DNA of 64,000 bases from Modicisalibacter radicis (GCF_900961225.1 NZ_CAAHFN010000098.1:62001-126000); one strand, 5' to 3'; positions 8,473-17,356 are shown, numbered from the stretch's first letter. Numbers and translations are program-made. The notes: generated by a model from the sequence alone, not told the origin.

Positions 8473-10077
8473 TCAAGCGCCGACCGCTAATTTCAGTATG
8501 CCGGTTGCATCGAAGTCATCAGGTATCGTGTCGCCGGCCCAGGCAACGAACTGGTCAGGGCGCACGAGAATGAGTGATGCGCCGTAGTCGGCCGTTTCGT
8601 CCTCCATCCCCGGGGCGGCGCTTTCGATGACCGTCAAGGGGATGTTCAGCCGGGTCGCGTCATCGGCAAAACGTGCCGCGGCGTTGGCTTGCCCGAGCGC
8701 GATCAGCGAAAACCCCGTGCCGAGCCGGTCGTGGGTCGTGCCGCCCTCGGGAAGCGCGCGCGGCGCGAGATGATAGCCAGCTTGAGCGGTGAAGCTATGC
8801 GCGCCCTTTGCGCTGGCGGTGCCGTCCCGGACGCCGGCCACGACGCGAGAGCCACGGTAGTTGGGCTGGAAGTCGCCGACTTCGTTGACTGCACCACGCG
8901 CGCGGGCGGACCAGACGGCCTCGAATGCGGCCGGGTCCGTGGCCGGGTCGTAGGTGGCCAGGAACTCGCGATCGGTCTCGATGGATTTTTCGATGAAGTC
9001 CTTCGCGGTGGACCAGAAGACCGGCCGGCGCTCGGCATCGTAGGAGGCCAGCAATTCGGGACCGCCCCAGCCCTGGAGGCGCGCGGTGAGTTTCCAGCCG
9101 AGGTTGCGGGCATCCTCGAAGCCGGTGTTGATGCCGTAACCGCCATAGGGAGGATGGTTATGTGCGGCGTCCCCGGCGATGAAGGTGCGGCCACTGCCGT
9201 AACTGTCGGCGATGGCGACGCGGCAGTCCCAGAATCCACGATGGCGGATATGCATGTCGATGGATTGGCCGACAGCGAGTTCGACGTACCACTGGAAGTC
9301 GAAGGTCTCTGGATCGGCACCGTCGGGCACGGGCGCATGGAAGAAGAACTCGCCTTCCAGGTCGACGCGACCGAAGAACATCCAATAGCCCTGGAGATCC
9401 GGGTGCAGGACATTGAAGAAGCTCTTGCCGGGATGCTTGTCCAACAGGGCGCGGTGCAGCGTATCGGACTGAAAGACCAGCAGGACCATCAATCGGTCGT
9501 GATCGAATACGGTCTGCGTCAGCCCGGCGGATTCGCGCACCGCCGACCGGCTACCATCCGCCCCGACGGCATAGGCGGCGCGGAACGTCGCCTCCGTACC
9601 GTCGGTGCGGTCGTGAACCGTGACGGTCACGCCTTCCGCATCCTCGCGAACTTCACGTACCTCCCGCCGGGTCAGCAGCGTCACGCTGTCCAGAGAGGCC
9701 GCCCGGGCGCGCAGGACGTCCTCGGTGGCGTATTGTGGCAACCGCTCGTTGTCGGCGCCGTAATAGGAGTGGACGAGTTCGCGCTTCATCCAGTCGTAGT
9801 GATAATCGCCCAGCAGCGTGCCATAGCTGGTCAATCCGCCAATGCCGAAGCCGGACGGCACGGTGCGGGCCGCGCGCAGTTCGGACTCGGCGCCCCAGAC
9901 GCGAAAATGTTCCATCGTCCGTTGCGTCAGGTTCTGTCCCTTGGGGACGCGCTGCGGCGAAGGGTGCTTTTCGATCACCAGGACGTCGATGCCGCGCTGG
10001 CCAAGTTCTATTGCCAATCCCATGCCGACGGGGCCGCCCCCTGAAATGATGACATCCGCATCTTGTTGGTTTTTCAT
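8473..10077 (-). CDS. FAD-dependent aromatic monooxygenase, PheA/TfdB-like
   Basis: A 534-residue class A flavoprotein hydroxylase. The N-terminal dinucleotide motif is VIISGGGPVGMGLAIELGQRG, the DG motif is GADGSRS near 180, and the second FAD motif is FIAGDAAHNHPPYGGYGINTG near 305. The C-terminal part resembles the thioredoxin-like tail of phenol or 3-(3-hydroxyphenyl)propionate hydroxylases, so a hydroxylated aromatic acid is a fair guess. It overlaps the IclR gene by ATGA and is the last gene of the TAXI transporter operon. The true substrate cannot be named from sequence alone. Confidence 0.88.
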   Translation of the reverse strand: MKNQQDADVIISGGGPVGMGLAIELGQRGIDVLVIEKHPSPQRVPKGQNLTQRTMEHFRVWGAESELRAARTVPSGFGIGGLTSYGTLLGDYHYDWMKRELVHSYYGADNERLPQYATEDVLRARAASLDSVTLLTRREVREVREDAEGVTVTVHDRTDGTEATFRAAYAVGADGSRSAVRESAGLTQTVFDHDRLMVLLVFQSDTLHRALLDKHPGKSFFNVLHPDLQGYWMFFGRVDLEGEFFFHAPVPDGADPETFDFQWYVELAVGQSIDMHIRHRGFWDCRVAIADSYGSGRTFIAGDAAHNHPPYGGYGINTGFEDARNLGWKLTARLQGWGGPELLASYDAERRPVFWSTAKDFIEKSIETDREFLATYDPATDPAAFEAVWSARARGAVNEVGDFQPNYRGSRVVAGVRDGTASAKGAHSFTAQAGYHLAPRALPEGGTTHDRLGTGFSLIALGQANAAARFADDATRLNIPLTVIESAAPGMEDETADYGASLILVRPDQFVAWAGDTIPDDFDATGILKLAVGA

Positions 10078-10892
10078 TGGTGTTTAACTTCCTCTTGTGG
10101 GGGGAGGTTGGTGTGTTCCGCGCCGGTGTGACGGGACTGTCGCAGCGTTACGGTGATGCTGGTGGCGGCGACGGGCACTGCCTGCGTGATCAGGGTGCGC
10201 AACTCGCGGGGACAGTCTTCCTGGCGCATGGTCATGCACAGCGCACCGGCGGGTTCCGCGGCTTCATCGAAAATCGGCGAGGCGACGCCGACGACGCCGG
10301 GCGTGACCTCGCCGAACGCGATGGCGTAGCCGTTCCGGCGCACCTCGCGCAGCGCCGAGATCTGCTCGTCGATATAGGCTTTTCGGGCGTCTTCGGGACC
10401 TTCGGGGGCAAAGGACTCGATGATCTTGCGCGCCTTACGGGATTGCAGGTGGGCGAGGATCGTGCGTGCAATGGCCCCTCGGTTCATGGGCATGACGCGA
10501 CCGCGTGGATAGCTGCTGAGCGGGGCTTCCAGCGACGTCTCCGAGTGCATGCACAGGAGTCGGTTGCGGTACCAGCGCACGAGGAAGGCGGTACAGGCGT
10601 ACTGTTCGGTCAGTCGTTCGACGACGGGACGCCCTATGCCGACCAGACGATCGGATAACCGCAGGAGATGGTCCATCTCGACGACCTTGGGCCCGAGCGT
10701 GTAGATGCCATGTCCGTTGGAGGCGAGCATGCCGGAGTCGGTCAGGACCTTGAGATAGCGGTACAGCGTCGGACGTGGATAACCGAGCTCAGCTATCATG
10801 GCGTCCGACGACCATTCCGGCCGTGTTTCGGTGAAAATGTCGAGGATCGACATCAACCGCGTAAGGCTTGATGAGGAGCTTCCTTCGGCCAC
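10074..10892 (-). CDS. IclR-family transcriptional regulator
   Basis: About 272 residues with an N-terminal winged HTH (SLTRLMSILDIFTE, then YPRPTLYRYLKVLTDSGML) and a C-terminal IclR effector domain that includes APLSSYPRGRVMPMNRGAIARTILAH and VVGVASPIFDEAAEPAGAL. I chose GTG at 10892, with AGGAG seven bases upstream; TTG at 10895 is the alternative. It lies between the permease and the monooxygenase and overlaps the latter by 4 bases. It probably responds to the transported aromatic compound and controls its own operon. Confidence 0.9.
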   Translation of the reverse strand: MAEGSSSSSLTRLMSILDIFTETRPEWSSDAMIAELGYPRPTLYRYLKVLTDSGMLASNGHGIYTLGPKVVEMDHLLRLSDRLVGIGRPVVERLTEQYACTAFLVRWYRNRLLCMHSETSLEAPLSSYPRGRVMPMNRGAIARTILAHLQSRKARKIIESFAPEGPEDARKAYIDEQISALREVRRNGYAIAFGEVTPGVVGVASPIFDEAAEPAGALCMTMRQEDCPRELRTLITQAVPVAATSITVTLRQSRHTGAEHTNLPPQEEVKHQ

Positions 10893-10895
10893 CAA

Positions 10896-12815
10896 TCAAC
10901 TCCTTCCAGATAGACTCGGGATCAGCCGAGTGCGAAATATGAGAACCACGCCTACACAGATGGCCAGCAGATTGACCAGATAGCCACCCCAGCCCAGCGA
11001 GAACGGTAATATTCCCGCCAGCGCAATCATACCCAGAAGCACGCGTTCCATGAGGCCCAGAGACCGGGTCAGATAGCCGTAGATGGCGCCGGTCGCGAAC
11101 CAGACTCCCACCAGCGCCCCGATGAGTTGCCATATGATGTCGGCGGGGGCGGCCTGCATGACCAGGCCGGGCTCGAACACCATGACGAAGGGGATCAGGT
11201 AAGCCACCCAGCCCATGCGGAACGCCTGCCAGCCGGTCTTCATCGCTTCGGCGCCGGCCATGGTCGCGGCGGTAAAGCTGGCCAGGGCGACGGGAGGCGT
11301 GATCATCGACAGCATGCCGAAGTAGAGCAGGAACATGTGCGCTGCAATGGGGTCGATCCCGGCTTGCACGAGGGCGGGGCCGATCAGACTGGCCAGAAGC
11401 ACGTAGACCCCTACGGTGGGCATCCCCATGCCCAGCACGACACTGACGAGCGCCGCGATGATCAACAGTAGCATCAGGCTACCTTCCGCCATCGCCACCA
11501 GATTCAGCGTTAGGGAAAACGCCAGGCCCGAGATATTCAGGACGCCAATGACCATCCCGGCGGCGGCCGCGATGATGACGATCTCGATCATGCCTTTACC
11601 CGCGTCGGGAAAGGCGCGCAGCAGATCGCCCAGGTGACTGCGCTTGCCGCGGTAGGGCAACACCAGTGCCAGCACGGCCAAGGCCAGGGCGGCTGCGAGT
11701 GCGGCGAGTTCCGGACGCCAGTTCAGGCCGAAGAGGCCGAAGATGAGGATCGCGAAAGGGGCGACGAACTGCCAGCCATCCGCCAGCACGCGTCGCAGCG
11801 GACGAATTTCCACGTCCTCGGGCAGGGACATGCCGTTCGCGGCGGCGTGGGCGTCGATGTAGAAGAAGATCGCCAGGTAATAGAGCAAGGATGGGATCAC
11901 CGCCGCCAGGATCACCGTGCCGAAAGAAATCTGCAGGAACTCCGCCATCAGGAAGGCGGCCGCCCCCATGATCGGGGGTGCCAGTTGCCCGCCGGTGGAC
12001 GCCAGGGCCTCGATGGCGGCGGCCATGTGGGGCTTGTAACCCGCCCGGCGCATCAGCGGCAGGGTGACGCCGCCCGAGGCCGCGACATTGGCGACCGCGC
12101 TGCCCGAGACGCTACCGAAGAGAAAAGACGAGACCACTGCAATCTTCGCCGCCCCGCCTCGCGAACGTCCCACCAGGGCCAGGGCCAGGTCGTTGAAGAA
12201 TGCACTACCGCCGGAACTGACGAGAAGCTGACCCAGAAAGATGAATGAAAACACCATGCTGGCCGTGACCATCAGTGGCAAGCCGATCAGGCCGTTGGTG
12301 TCCATGACCACGTAGATCGCGAGCCGGTCCCACAGGATCTGTCGCGTCATCCCGAAGGGGAGCAGGTAACCGACGAGGCCGTAAGCGAGAAACAGGGCCA
12401 CGATGACAGTCAGTCCGGGTCCGGTCAGCCGGCGTACGGCCTCGATCGTCAGCAAGCCGATAACGAGGCTGACGACCAGGCCGTCCACGGGCCGGTAGAC
12501 CAATTCGTTGACGATCGTCGGGTAGCTCAGGGCGATATAGCCCGCGGCACAAAAGCCTGCCAGCGCCAGAGTCGGATCGAGGAAGCGAAGCCGTCCGGTG
12601 AAACGGGGCGCCACGAGAAAGGCCATGCCGAGCGCGAAGGCCAGAATTGCGGCCAGATACTGTTCGGTGTACAGGCTGAATCCCAGACGCTGCGGGACAT
12701 CCAGCGCTTGAAGAATGGCGCAGAGACTCATGATCGTGGCCAGCGTCACCGTCAGCAGGCCATAGGGAGTGGATCGTCGTGGGGTGCCTGGAGATGAGAA
12801 GGTCATGGCGGTCAT
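10896..12815 (-). CDS. fused TRAP permease (DctQ-DctM type) of a TAXI system
   Basis: A membrane protein of about 639 residues that fuses the four-helix and twelve-helix parts of a TRAP permease, as usual for TAXI systems. Typical DctM-like motifs are GSVSGSAVANVAASGGVTLPLM near 250, GQLAPPIMGAAAFLM and GMGMPTVGVYVLLAS. The start is uncertain: I used the ATG at 12815; ATG 12806 and GTG 12881 are possible. Its stop is followed at once by the IclR start. It should import the ligand captured by the receptor encoded just upstream. Confidence 0.88.
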   Translation of the reverse strand: MTAMTFSSPGTPRRSTPYGLLTVTLATIMSLCAILQALDVPQRLGFSLYTEQYLAAILAFALGMAFLVAPRFTGRLRFLDPTLALAGFCAAGYIALSYPTIVNELVYRPVDGLVVSLVIGLLTIEAVRRLTGPGLTVIVALFLAYGLVGYLLPFGMTRQILWDRLAIYVVMDTNGLIGLPLMVTASMVFSFIFLGQLLVSSGGSAFFNDLALALVGRSRGGAAKIAVVSSFLFGSVSGSAVANVAASGGVTLPLMRRAGYKPHMAAAIEALASTGGQLAPPIMGAAAFLMAEFLQISFGTVILAAVIPSLLYYLAIFFYIDAHAAANGMSLPEDVEIRPLRRVLADGWQFVAPFAILIFGLFGLNWRPELAALAAALALAVLALVLPYRGKRSHLGDLLRAFPDAGKGMIEIVIIAAAAGMVIGVLNISGLAFSLTLNLVAMAEGSLMLLLIIAALVSVVLGMGMPTVGVYVLLASLIGPALVQAGIDPIAAHMFLLYFGMLSMITPPVALASFTAATMAGAEAMKTGWQAFRMGWVAYLIPFVMVFEPGLVMQAAPADIIWQLIGALVGVWFATGAIYGYLTRSLGLMERVLLGMIALAGILPFSLGWGGYLVNLLAICVGVVLIFRTRLIPSLSGRS

Positions 12816-12920
12816 CCAGCAATCAAATAGTGGCAAGGTCCGGGCGCCTGCTGCGACCGCGGAAAGAGACGCGCATCCCACGGACGAGCCGTTGCGGTGT
12901 CCGTGAGGGAGTCGCGCTCC

Positions 12921-13865
12921 TTAGTTGTCGTTGTTCAGCACATTGAGCGCGCCGGGATGGTAGGGAACGCCAATATCGACATACATGGCCTCGGGATCCA
13001 TGCTCTGAAACGCGCTGAAGGAGTCGACAAGCGCCTGCTTGTTGTCACGCAGGATCGTGACGATGCGCGCCACCGTCTCGTCGGGCACATGGGTACCCAC
13101 GACCAGCAAGTAGTCATAGGCCATGACCGGCGTGGGAGTGTCGATGCCCGTCAGGCCCTCGCGTGGCTCGAGGGTCTCCATATAGGCTTGCGGGACGACC
13201 TCCTGCAGGCGGGATTCCGTCTCGTCGTCTTCCGGCAAGGGCAGAAATCGGACGCCGCCCGTGGAAGCGTCGACCTCGGTCACCTTGCCGGAACCGGCGG
13301 CGAAGAAGGCGCCCTCGGCCCGGCCAGCCACGAAAGCCTCCGCACCGCGAATGATATTGGGCACCATGACGTGCTCGATGTCAGATGGCTTGAGGCCGCC
13401 CGCGGCGAGTATCGCGTCGAGCACGCGATTCATCGTGGCCTGACTGGTGAAGCCGTAGGTCACGGCGTGCCCGGCCAGGTCGGCAACCGTCTGCATGTCG
13501 CTGTCGTCGCGCACGAAGACCCCCACCCGAAAGGGATAGAGACGTGCGGCCGGCGCAATATGTTCCAGGGCGTGGCCTTCGAAGTAGCCATGGCCCGAGA
13601 TCGCATCGCTGACCTCGATGGCATTGGCAATGCCGAGATCAAGTTCCCCCATGTCGATCAGTGGCAGATAGGAGCTGGTGCCCGCACTGGGTTGCACCAG
13701 GGCGTCCATGCCGTTTTCCGACAGCACGCGTGCAATTGCGGCCCCCATGGAATATCCACTGGTGCCCTGACCCATCGTGCCGATGCCGAGTTGCTGTGCT
13801 TGTGTCGCCGAGGCGAGCAGGAAAAGCGCCGCAAAAGCGACAGTTTTTATTTTGAGATGGCTCAT
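12921..13865 (-). CDS. TAXI-family TRAP solute-binding protein
   Basis: A 314-residue periplasmic receptor with a signal peptide (residues 1-24, ending ASATQAQQ). The mature N-terminus LGIGTMGQGTSGYSMGAAIARVL is typical of TAXI proteins (TRAP-associated extracytoplasmic immunogenic). I chose ATG 13865 because TAGGAG lies 5 bases upstream; a longer reading to 13979 has no signal peptide at its start. It is the first gene of a four-gene operon: receptor, permease, IclR regulator and FAD monooxygenase. Confidence 0.9.
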   Translation of the reverse strand: MSHLKIKTVAFAALFLLASATQAQQLGIGTMGQGTSGYSMGAAIARVLSENGMDALVQPSAGTSSYLPLIDMGELDLGIANAIEVSDAISGHGYFEGHALEHIAPAARLYPFRVGVFVRDDSDMQTVADLAGHAVTYGFTSQATMNRVLDAILAAGGLKPSDIEHVMVPNIIRGAEAFVAGRAEGAFFAAGSGKVTEVDASTGGVRFLPLPEDDETESRLQEVVPQAYMETLEPREGLTGIDTPTPVMAYDYLLVVGTHVPDETVARIVTILRDNKQALVDSFSAFQSMDPEAMYVDIGVPYHPGALNVLNNDN

Positions 13866-13921
13866 ATTGACTCCTAAGACCTTCGCGAACGGCTTATTGT
13901 CATGCTTGGGATTTTGATTGT

Positions 13922-13951
13922 GTAATAATCTCGTATTTTGAGACATTATAC
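13922..13951 (-). promoter_or_regulatory. candidate promoter and imperfect operator of the TAXI operon
   Basis: On the minus strand a perfect -10 TATAAT lies at 13945-13950, about 80 bases before the receptor start. The -35 region is poor. The -10 is covered by an imperfect inverted repeat with arms close to TAATAATCTC and GAGACATTATA. This could be the IclR-type regulator's site, but that is inference. Confidence 0.4.
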
Positions 13952-14098
13952 GTTTGTTTATGCGACCAAGTGGTAACATCGCAGGGTGGGAAAGAATCCA
14001 AACGCAGTCAGCCCGGGATGCGACGCCACTCGGCGCCTATTGGCGGGCCTGCCGCTCGAGAGGAAAGAGACGGGAACGCCGCCGATATTCGCAACGAT

Positions 14099-14129
14099 GG
14101 CGCGATACGCAGCGCAGCCATATCGCGCC
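14099..14129. repeat. inverted repeat downstream of vanB
   Basis: GGCGCGATA at 14099-14107 and TATCGCGCC at 14121-14129 form a perfect 9-bp stem with a 13-base loop. It may end vanAB transcription or mark a 3' processing site. There is no adjacent T-run on the minus strand. Confidence 0.35.
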
Positions 14130-14217
14130 GCGGGTCATCGTGAAGGAAACGCGTGAGGACGGCGGTGTCCCGGGGTCAGGCATCAGGGCACCGCCAGCGG
14201 GGATGGATAGGTGGGTC

Positions 14218-15186
14218 TTACAAGTCCAGCACCAGCATCTTGCTCTTGGCGCGTGAGCAGCATGGCGTGAACTGGTCGTTGGCGGCGCGCTCGTCGTCGT
14301 CGAGATAGAGGTCGCGGTGGTCCGGCTCGCCCTCCAGAACGCGTGTCAGGCAGGTGCCGCAGACGCCCTGTTCGCACGACACCATGATCTCGACGCCGTT
14401 TTCGCTCAACACCTCGTAGACGCTCTTGTCCTTGGGCACCGAGAAGGTCGCGCCGCTGCTGGCGATCTTCACGTCGAAACTCTCGTCGTCCTCGGAACTC
14501 GTCTCCACGCCGCTGAAATACTCGGTATGCAACTGCGACGACGGCCAGCCATTCGCCTTGCAGGTCGACATGACGTGATCGATGAAGCCGCCGGGGCCGC
14601 AGACGTAGATATGCGTCTCGTCGTCCGGCTCGCCGACGACGGTCGCGACATCGAGCTTGCCGGCTTCCGGGGCGTCGTCGTAATAGAAATGCACCCGGTC
14701 GGCATAGGCCGACTGTGAAAGGCGGTCGGCGAAGGCCATGCGCTCCCGCGAGCGGGCGCAATAGTGCATGTCGAACTGTGCCTGGGTGTGCGACAGGCGC
14801 TCGGCCATGCACAGGATCGGGGTGACGCCGATGCCGCCGGCGAACAGTACCGAGCGCTTGGCGGGCTCGAGCGGGAAATGATTCTTGGGCGCGCTGATCT
14901 GCAGGAGATCGCCCTGTTCGATCTCGTCGTGCATGGCGACGGATCCGCCGCGAGAAGTGGGCTCGCGCAGGACGCCAATGAAGTAGCGGTCGCGTTCCTC
15001 GGGGTGGCCGAACAACGAGTATTGGCGAATCACGCCCTCCTTGACGCGCACATCGACATGCGCGCCGGCGCTGAAGGCAGGCAGCGGACGCCCGTGGGGG
15101 TCGGACAGCTCGTAGCTGACGATGTCTTCGGTTTCCTGACGCTTCTGGGTGACTCTGACGAACAGAGACAGCGTGCTATCGTTCAT
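14218..15186 (-). CDS. vanB: vanillate O-demethylase reductase subunit
   Basis: A 322-residue reductase with a flavin barrel (RQYSLFGHP), an NAD-binding domain (VLFAGGIGVTPILCMAE and IYVCGPGGFID) and a C-terminal plant-type ferredoxin domain (CEQGVCGTC plus a later CC). It feeds electrons from NADH to VanA, whose gene ends 79 bases upstream. The pairing with a very typical VanA and a divergent GntR regulator makes the assignment firm. Confidence 0.93.
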   Translation of the reverse strand: MNDSTLSLFVRVTQKRQETEDIVSYELSDPHGRPLPAFSAGAHVDVRVKEGVIRQYSLFGHPEERDRYFIGVLREPTSRGGSVAMHDEIEQGDLLQISAPKNHFPLEPAKRSVLFAGGIGVTPILCMAERLSHTQAQFDMHYCARSRERMAFADRLSQSAYADRVHFYYDDAPEAGKLDVATVVGEPDDETHIYVCGPGGFIDHVMSTCKANGWPSSQLHTEYFSGVETSSEDDESFDVKIASSGATFSVPKDKSVYEVLSENGVEIMVSCEQGVCGTCLTRVLEGEPDHRDLYLDDDERAANDQFTPCCSRAKSKMLVLDL

Positions 15187-15265
15187 GGAATGACCTACTG
15201 CCGGATAATCGGCGAACCGGGAAAGGGCCGGCGCGCACGCCGGTCCTTTCGTTATGCGATGTCCA

Positions 15266-16321
15266 TCAACCGGCGGCAGCCTGCCGTTGCGGCTGTGCGT
15301 TTTCTTCCTTGAGGATCCGGTCGATGACCCGACGTGCCTGAACGCCGCCGCCGTCGATGTTGAGCATCAGCAAGCGGCGGTCCGGATAGCGAAGCAGGTT
15401 GCGCTGCTGGGACTCGAGCATCTCCAGATCTTCGGAGAAGATCTTGCCCTGACCTTCGCGAATCTGCTCGGTGAGGGCCTCGTCCTGCGGATTGAAGTTG
15501 CGCGCCATGCCCCAGAAGTACCAGATCGAGGTCTCGGTTTCCGGCGTGATGAAATCGACCACGATGCTGGCGGCCTTGTATTCGGCGGGGGCGTCGTAGC
15601 CGCCCTTGCCGGCGTGCGCGACCCCGACTTCGATCAGGATGTGGCTGGGCGGCGTGAAGCGGCAGATCTGCCAGCGATCCACCGGCACGTCGTCGGCGAG
15701 GTTGTTGCCGCGCAGCGCGGATTGCCAGAACGGCGGCGCGGGGATGTTTTCCATGTGCCGGGTGGTCAGCACTTCGTCGCCATTGACCTTGGTTTCCGGT
15801 GCGGCCTCCTCGATCTCGGGCTGGCCGATGCTGGACGCATGCACGTAGGTCTCATGGGTCAGGTCCATGAGGTTGTCGATCATCAGGCGATAATCGCAGT
15901 CGATGTGATAAAGGCCGCCGCCATAGGCCCATTCGGGGTCGTTGGCCCAGTGCAGCTCGGGAATCTGATCGGGGTCGGCCTGTTCGGCGTCGCCGGGCCA
16001 GACCCAGATGAAGCCATGACGCTCGACGACGGGGTAGGCCTGGATGCTGGGAAAGCCGCGCACGCGTTGTCCCGGCATGCTGGAGCACTTGCCGTCGCAG
16101 CCCATTTCGAGGCCGTGATAGCCGCACACCAGCTGGCCGTCGCGCACGAAGCCCAGCGACAGCGGGGCGCCACGATGGGGACAGAAGTCTTCCACGGCGG
16201 CGACCTGGCCGCCCTCGGCGCGGAAAAAGACGATTTGTTCGTTGCAGATCGTGCGGCCCAGCGGCTTTCCCTCGATCTCATCCGGTGTGCAGGCCACATA
16301 CCAGGTGTTCTTGGGGAACAT
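15266..16321 (-). CDS. vanA: vanillate O-demethylase oxygenase subunit
   Basis: A 351-residue Rieske oxygenase that converts vanillate to protocatechuate and formaldehyde. The N-terminus MFPKNTWYVACTPDEI is the VanA hallmark. Rieske ligands are C47-x-H49 and C66-x2-H69; the iron site in NLMDLTHETYVHAS gives D154, H157 and H162. GAGGAGATTACC precedes the ATG. It forms an operon with vanB and is divergent from the GntR regulator gene. Its product is the substrate of PcaHG, encoded just beyond that regulator. Confidence 0.96.
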   Translation of the reverse strand: MFPKNTWYVACTPDEIEGKPLGRTICNEQIVFFRAEGGQVAAVEDFCPHRGAPLSLGFVRDGQLVCGYHGLEMGCDGKCSSMPGQRVRGFPSIQAYPVVERHGFIWVWPGDAEQADPDQIPELHWANDPEWAYGGGLYHIDCDYRLMIDNLMDLTHETYVHASSIGQPEIEEAAPETKVNGDEVLTTRHMENIPAPPFWQSALRGNNLADDVPVDRWQICRFTPPSHILIEVGVAHAGKGGYDAPAEYKAASIVVDFITPETETSIWYFWGMARNFNPQDEALTEQIREGQGKIFSEDLEMLESQQRNLLRYPDRRLLMLNIDGGGVQARRVIDRILKEENAQPQRQAAAG

Positions 16322-16355
16322 GGTAATCTCCTCATGATTGGTAAGTTTTGTTGTT

Positions 16356-16369
16356 CTTTGGATCCAAAG
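16356..16369. promoter_or_regulatory. VanR operator 1, perfect 14-bp palindrome
   Basis: CTTTGGATCCAAAG is perfectly symmetrical and holds the TTGGATCCAA core. As I recall, the Caulobacter VanR operator is ATTGGATCCAAT, so the core agrees. It overlaps the predicted vanA -10 (16368-16373) and start site, the right place for repression. Confidence 0.8.
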
Positions 16370-16397
16370 TAAAGGTTTTTGGCCCGTATAGCGTCAA
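16368..16397 (-). promoter_or_regulatory. predicted vanAB promoter
   Basis: On the minus strand TTGACG (16392-16397) and TTTACT (16368-16373) are separated by 18 bases, a good sigma-70 arrangement. The start site should fall in operator 1, about 45 bases before the vanA ATG. Confidence 0.6.
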
Positions 16398-16409
16398 GTT
16401 ATCCTTTAG

Positions 16410-16419
16410 TTGGATCCAA
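16410..16419. promoter_or_regulatory. VanR operator 2
   Basis: TTGGATCCAA is the same palindromic core as in operator 1. The two centres are 52 bases apart, close to five helical turns. It lies upstream of the vanA -35 and 27 bases before the regulator start, so it may control autoregulation or allow looping. Confidence 0.75.
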
Positions 16420-16446
16420 AAAATCGGACGCGACAGGAGCGCCTAG

Positions 16447-17160
16447 ATGCCGGATAAATCGGGAAAAAGTGGCCGCCTCGATGTCATTGCCAGTTTGCGA
16501 AAACTCATCAGCGAAGGGGTCTACGCCCCCGGCGAGCGGCTCAAGGAGCTGCACATCGCCGAGCGGCTCCAGGTTTCGCGAATGCCGGTGCGGCTGGCCT
16601 TTCGTACGCTCGAGCAGGAAGGCCTGCTGCAGAAGACCGGCACCCGCGGCTATGTCGTGCGTCAATTCTCGGAAGAGGATGTGCTGTGCGCGGTGGAAGT
16701 GCGCGGCGCGCTCGAGGGGCTTGCGGCTCGGCGTCTCGCGGAACAGGGCATGAGCGAGGTCGTGGAGGCAAGGCTGCGGGAGTGCCTGGATCGGGGCGAG
16801 GCTCTGCTCGAGAAGGGCTATCTGATCAAGGCGGATATCGAGGGCTGGAGCGGCCTCAATCAGGATTTTCATCGCGCCATCGTCGGCGCTACCGGCAGTA
16901 GCGTCATCCACGACGCGATCGCGCGTAACGATCACTTGCCCTTCGCGTCCGCCGACTCGATCGTCATCGACGACGCGGCGCTGGATCGTGAATATGGCAA
17001 GTTGCGCATGGCTCATGCGCACCATCAACTCGTATTCCAGGCATTGTCGCGTGGCGAAAGCGCTCGGGCAGAGATGCTGATGCGCGAGCATGCCTATATA
17101 GGCGTCCGCTACGGCGACCTCTTTGGCCTGGGCCAGGGCCCGGGGCTGTCAGGGCGGTGA
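16447..17160 (+). CDS. vanR: GntR/FCD-family repressor of vanAB
   Basis: A 237-residue GntR regulator. The winged HTH lies at residues 10-75 (SLRKLISEGVYAPGERLKE and VSRMPVRLAFRTLEQEGLL) and an FCD-type helical effector domain at about 80-225 (VRGALEGLAARRLAEQGM, NQDFHRAIVGAT, RMAHAHHQLVFQAL). AGGAG precedes the ATG. The gene is divergent from vanA with two TTGGATCCAA operators between them, which fits vanillate-responsive repression as known for VanR. Confidence 0.9.
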   Translation: MPDKSGKSGRLDVIASLRKLISEGVYAPGERLKELHIAERLQVSRMPVRLAFRTLEQEGLLQKTGTRGYVVRQFSEEDVLCAVEVRGALEGLAARRLAEQGMSEVVEARLRECLDRGEALLEKGYLIKADIEGWSGLNQDFHRAIVGATGSSVIHDAIARNDHLPFASADSIVIDDAALDREYGKLRMAHAHHQLVFQALSRGESARAEMLMREHAYIGVRYGDLFGLGQGPGLSGR

Positions 17161-17220
17161 CGAGCGGCGGCGAGGGTGTTCCAGCGGGCCTTTCTTCAGC
17201 GTGCGCGCGGGGCGGATAGA

Positions 17221-17238
17221 TATAACCCATGGGTTATA
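17221..17238. promoter_or_regulatory. 18-bp palindrome, PcaQ-type binding site
   Basis: TATAACCCATGGGTTATA is a perfect palindrome 118 bases before pcaH. It contains ATAACC-CATG-GGTTAT, which matches 11 of 12 fixed positions of the PcaQ box ATAACC-N4-GGTTAA as I recall it from Sinorhizobium. PcaQ is a LysR activator of pca genes; no obvious pcaQ is in this window. Confidence 0.65.
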
Positions 17239-17356
17239 GGGCCAGGGCGACTTTTCATTTCACTGCCTCCTGGAAAGCGAGGGAGACTGGTGTCACAGGC
17301 TCGTTTCGGCGGGCCGCTTTCATTTCCATGACGATGCCAGCCATCGAGGACCGCCC

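Larger units (their letters stand above)
13866..14217. other. intergenic region between TAXI operon and vanB
   Basis: This 352-bp gap has no credible gene. Its left third is AT-rich and holds the promoter noted at 13922-13951. Its right part has a 9-bp inverted repeat at 14099-14129, about 90 bases beyond the vanB stop. Nothing else was recognised. Confidence 0.5.

Noticed and set aside
8689..10044. Plus-strand ORF of 451 residues opposite the FAD monooxygenase
   Set aside because: The minus strand holds intact FAD-binding motifs; the plus reading has none.
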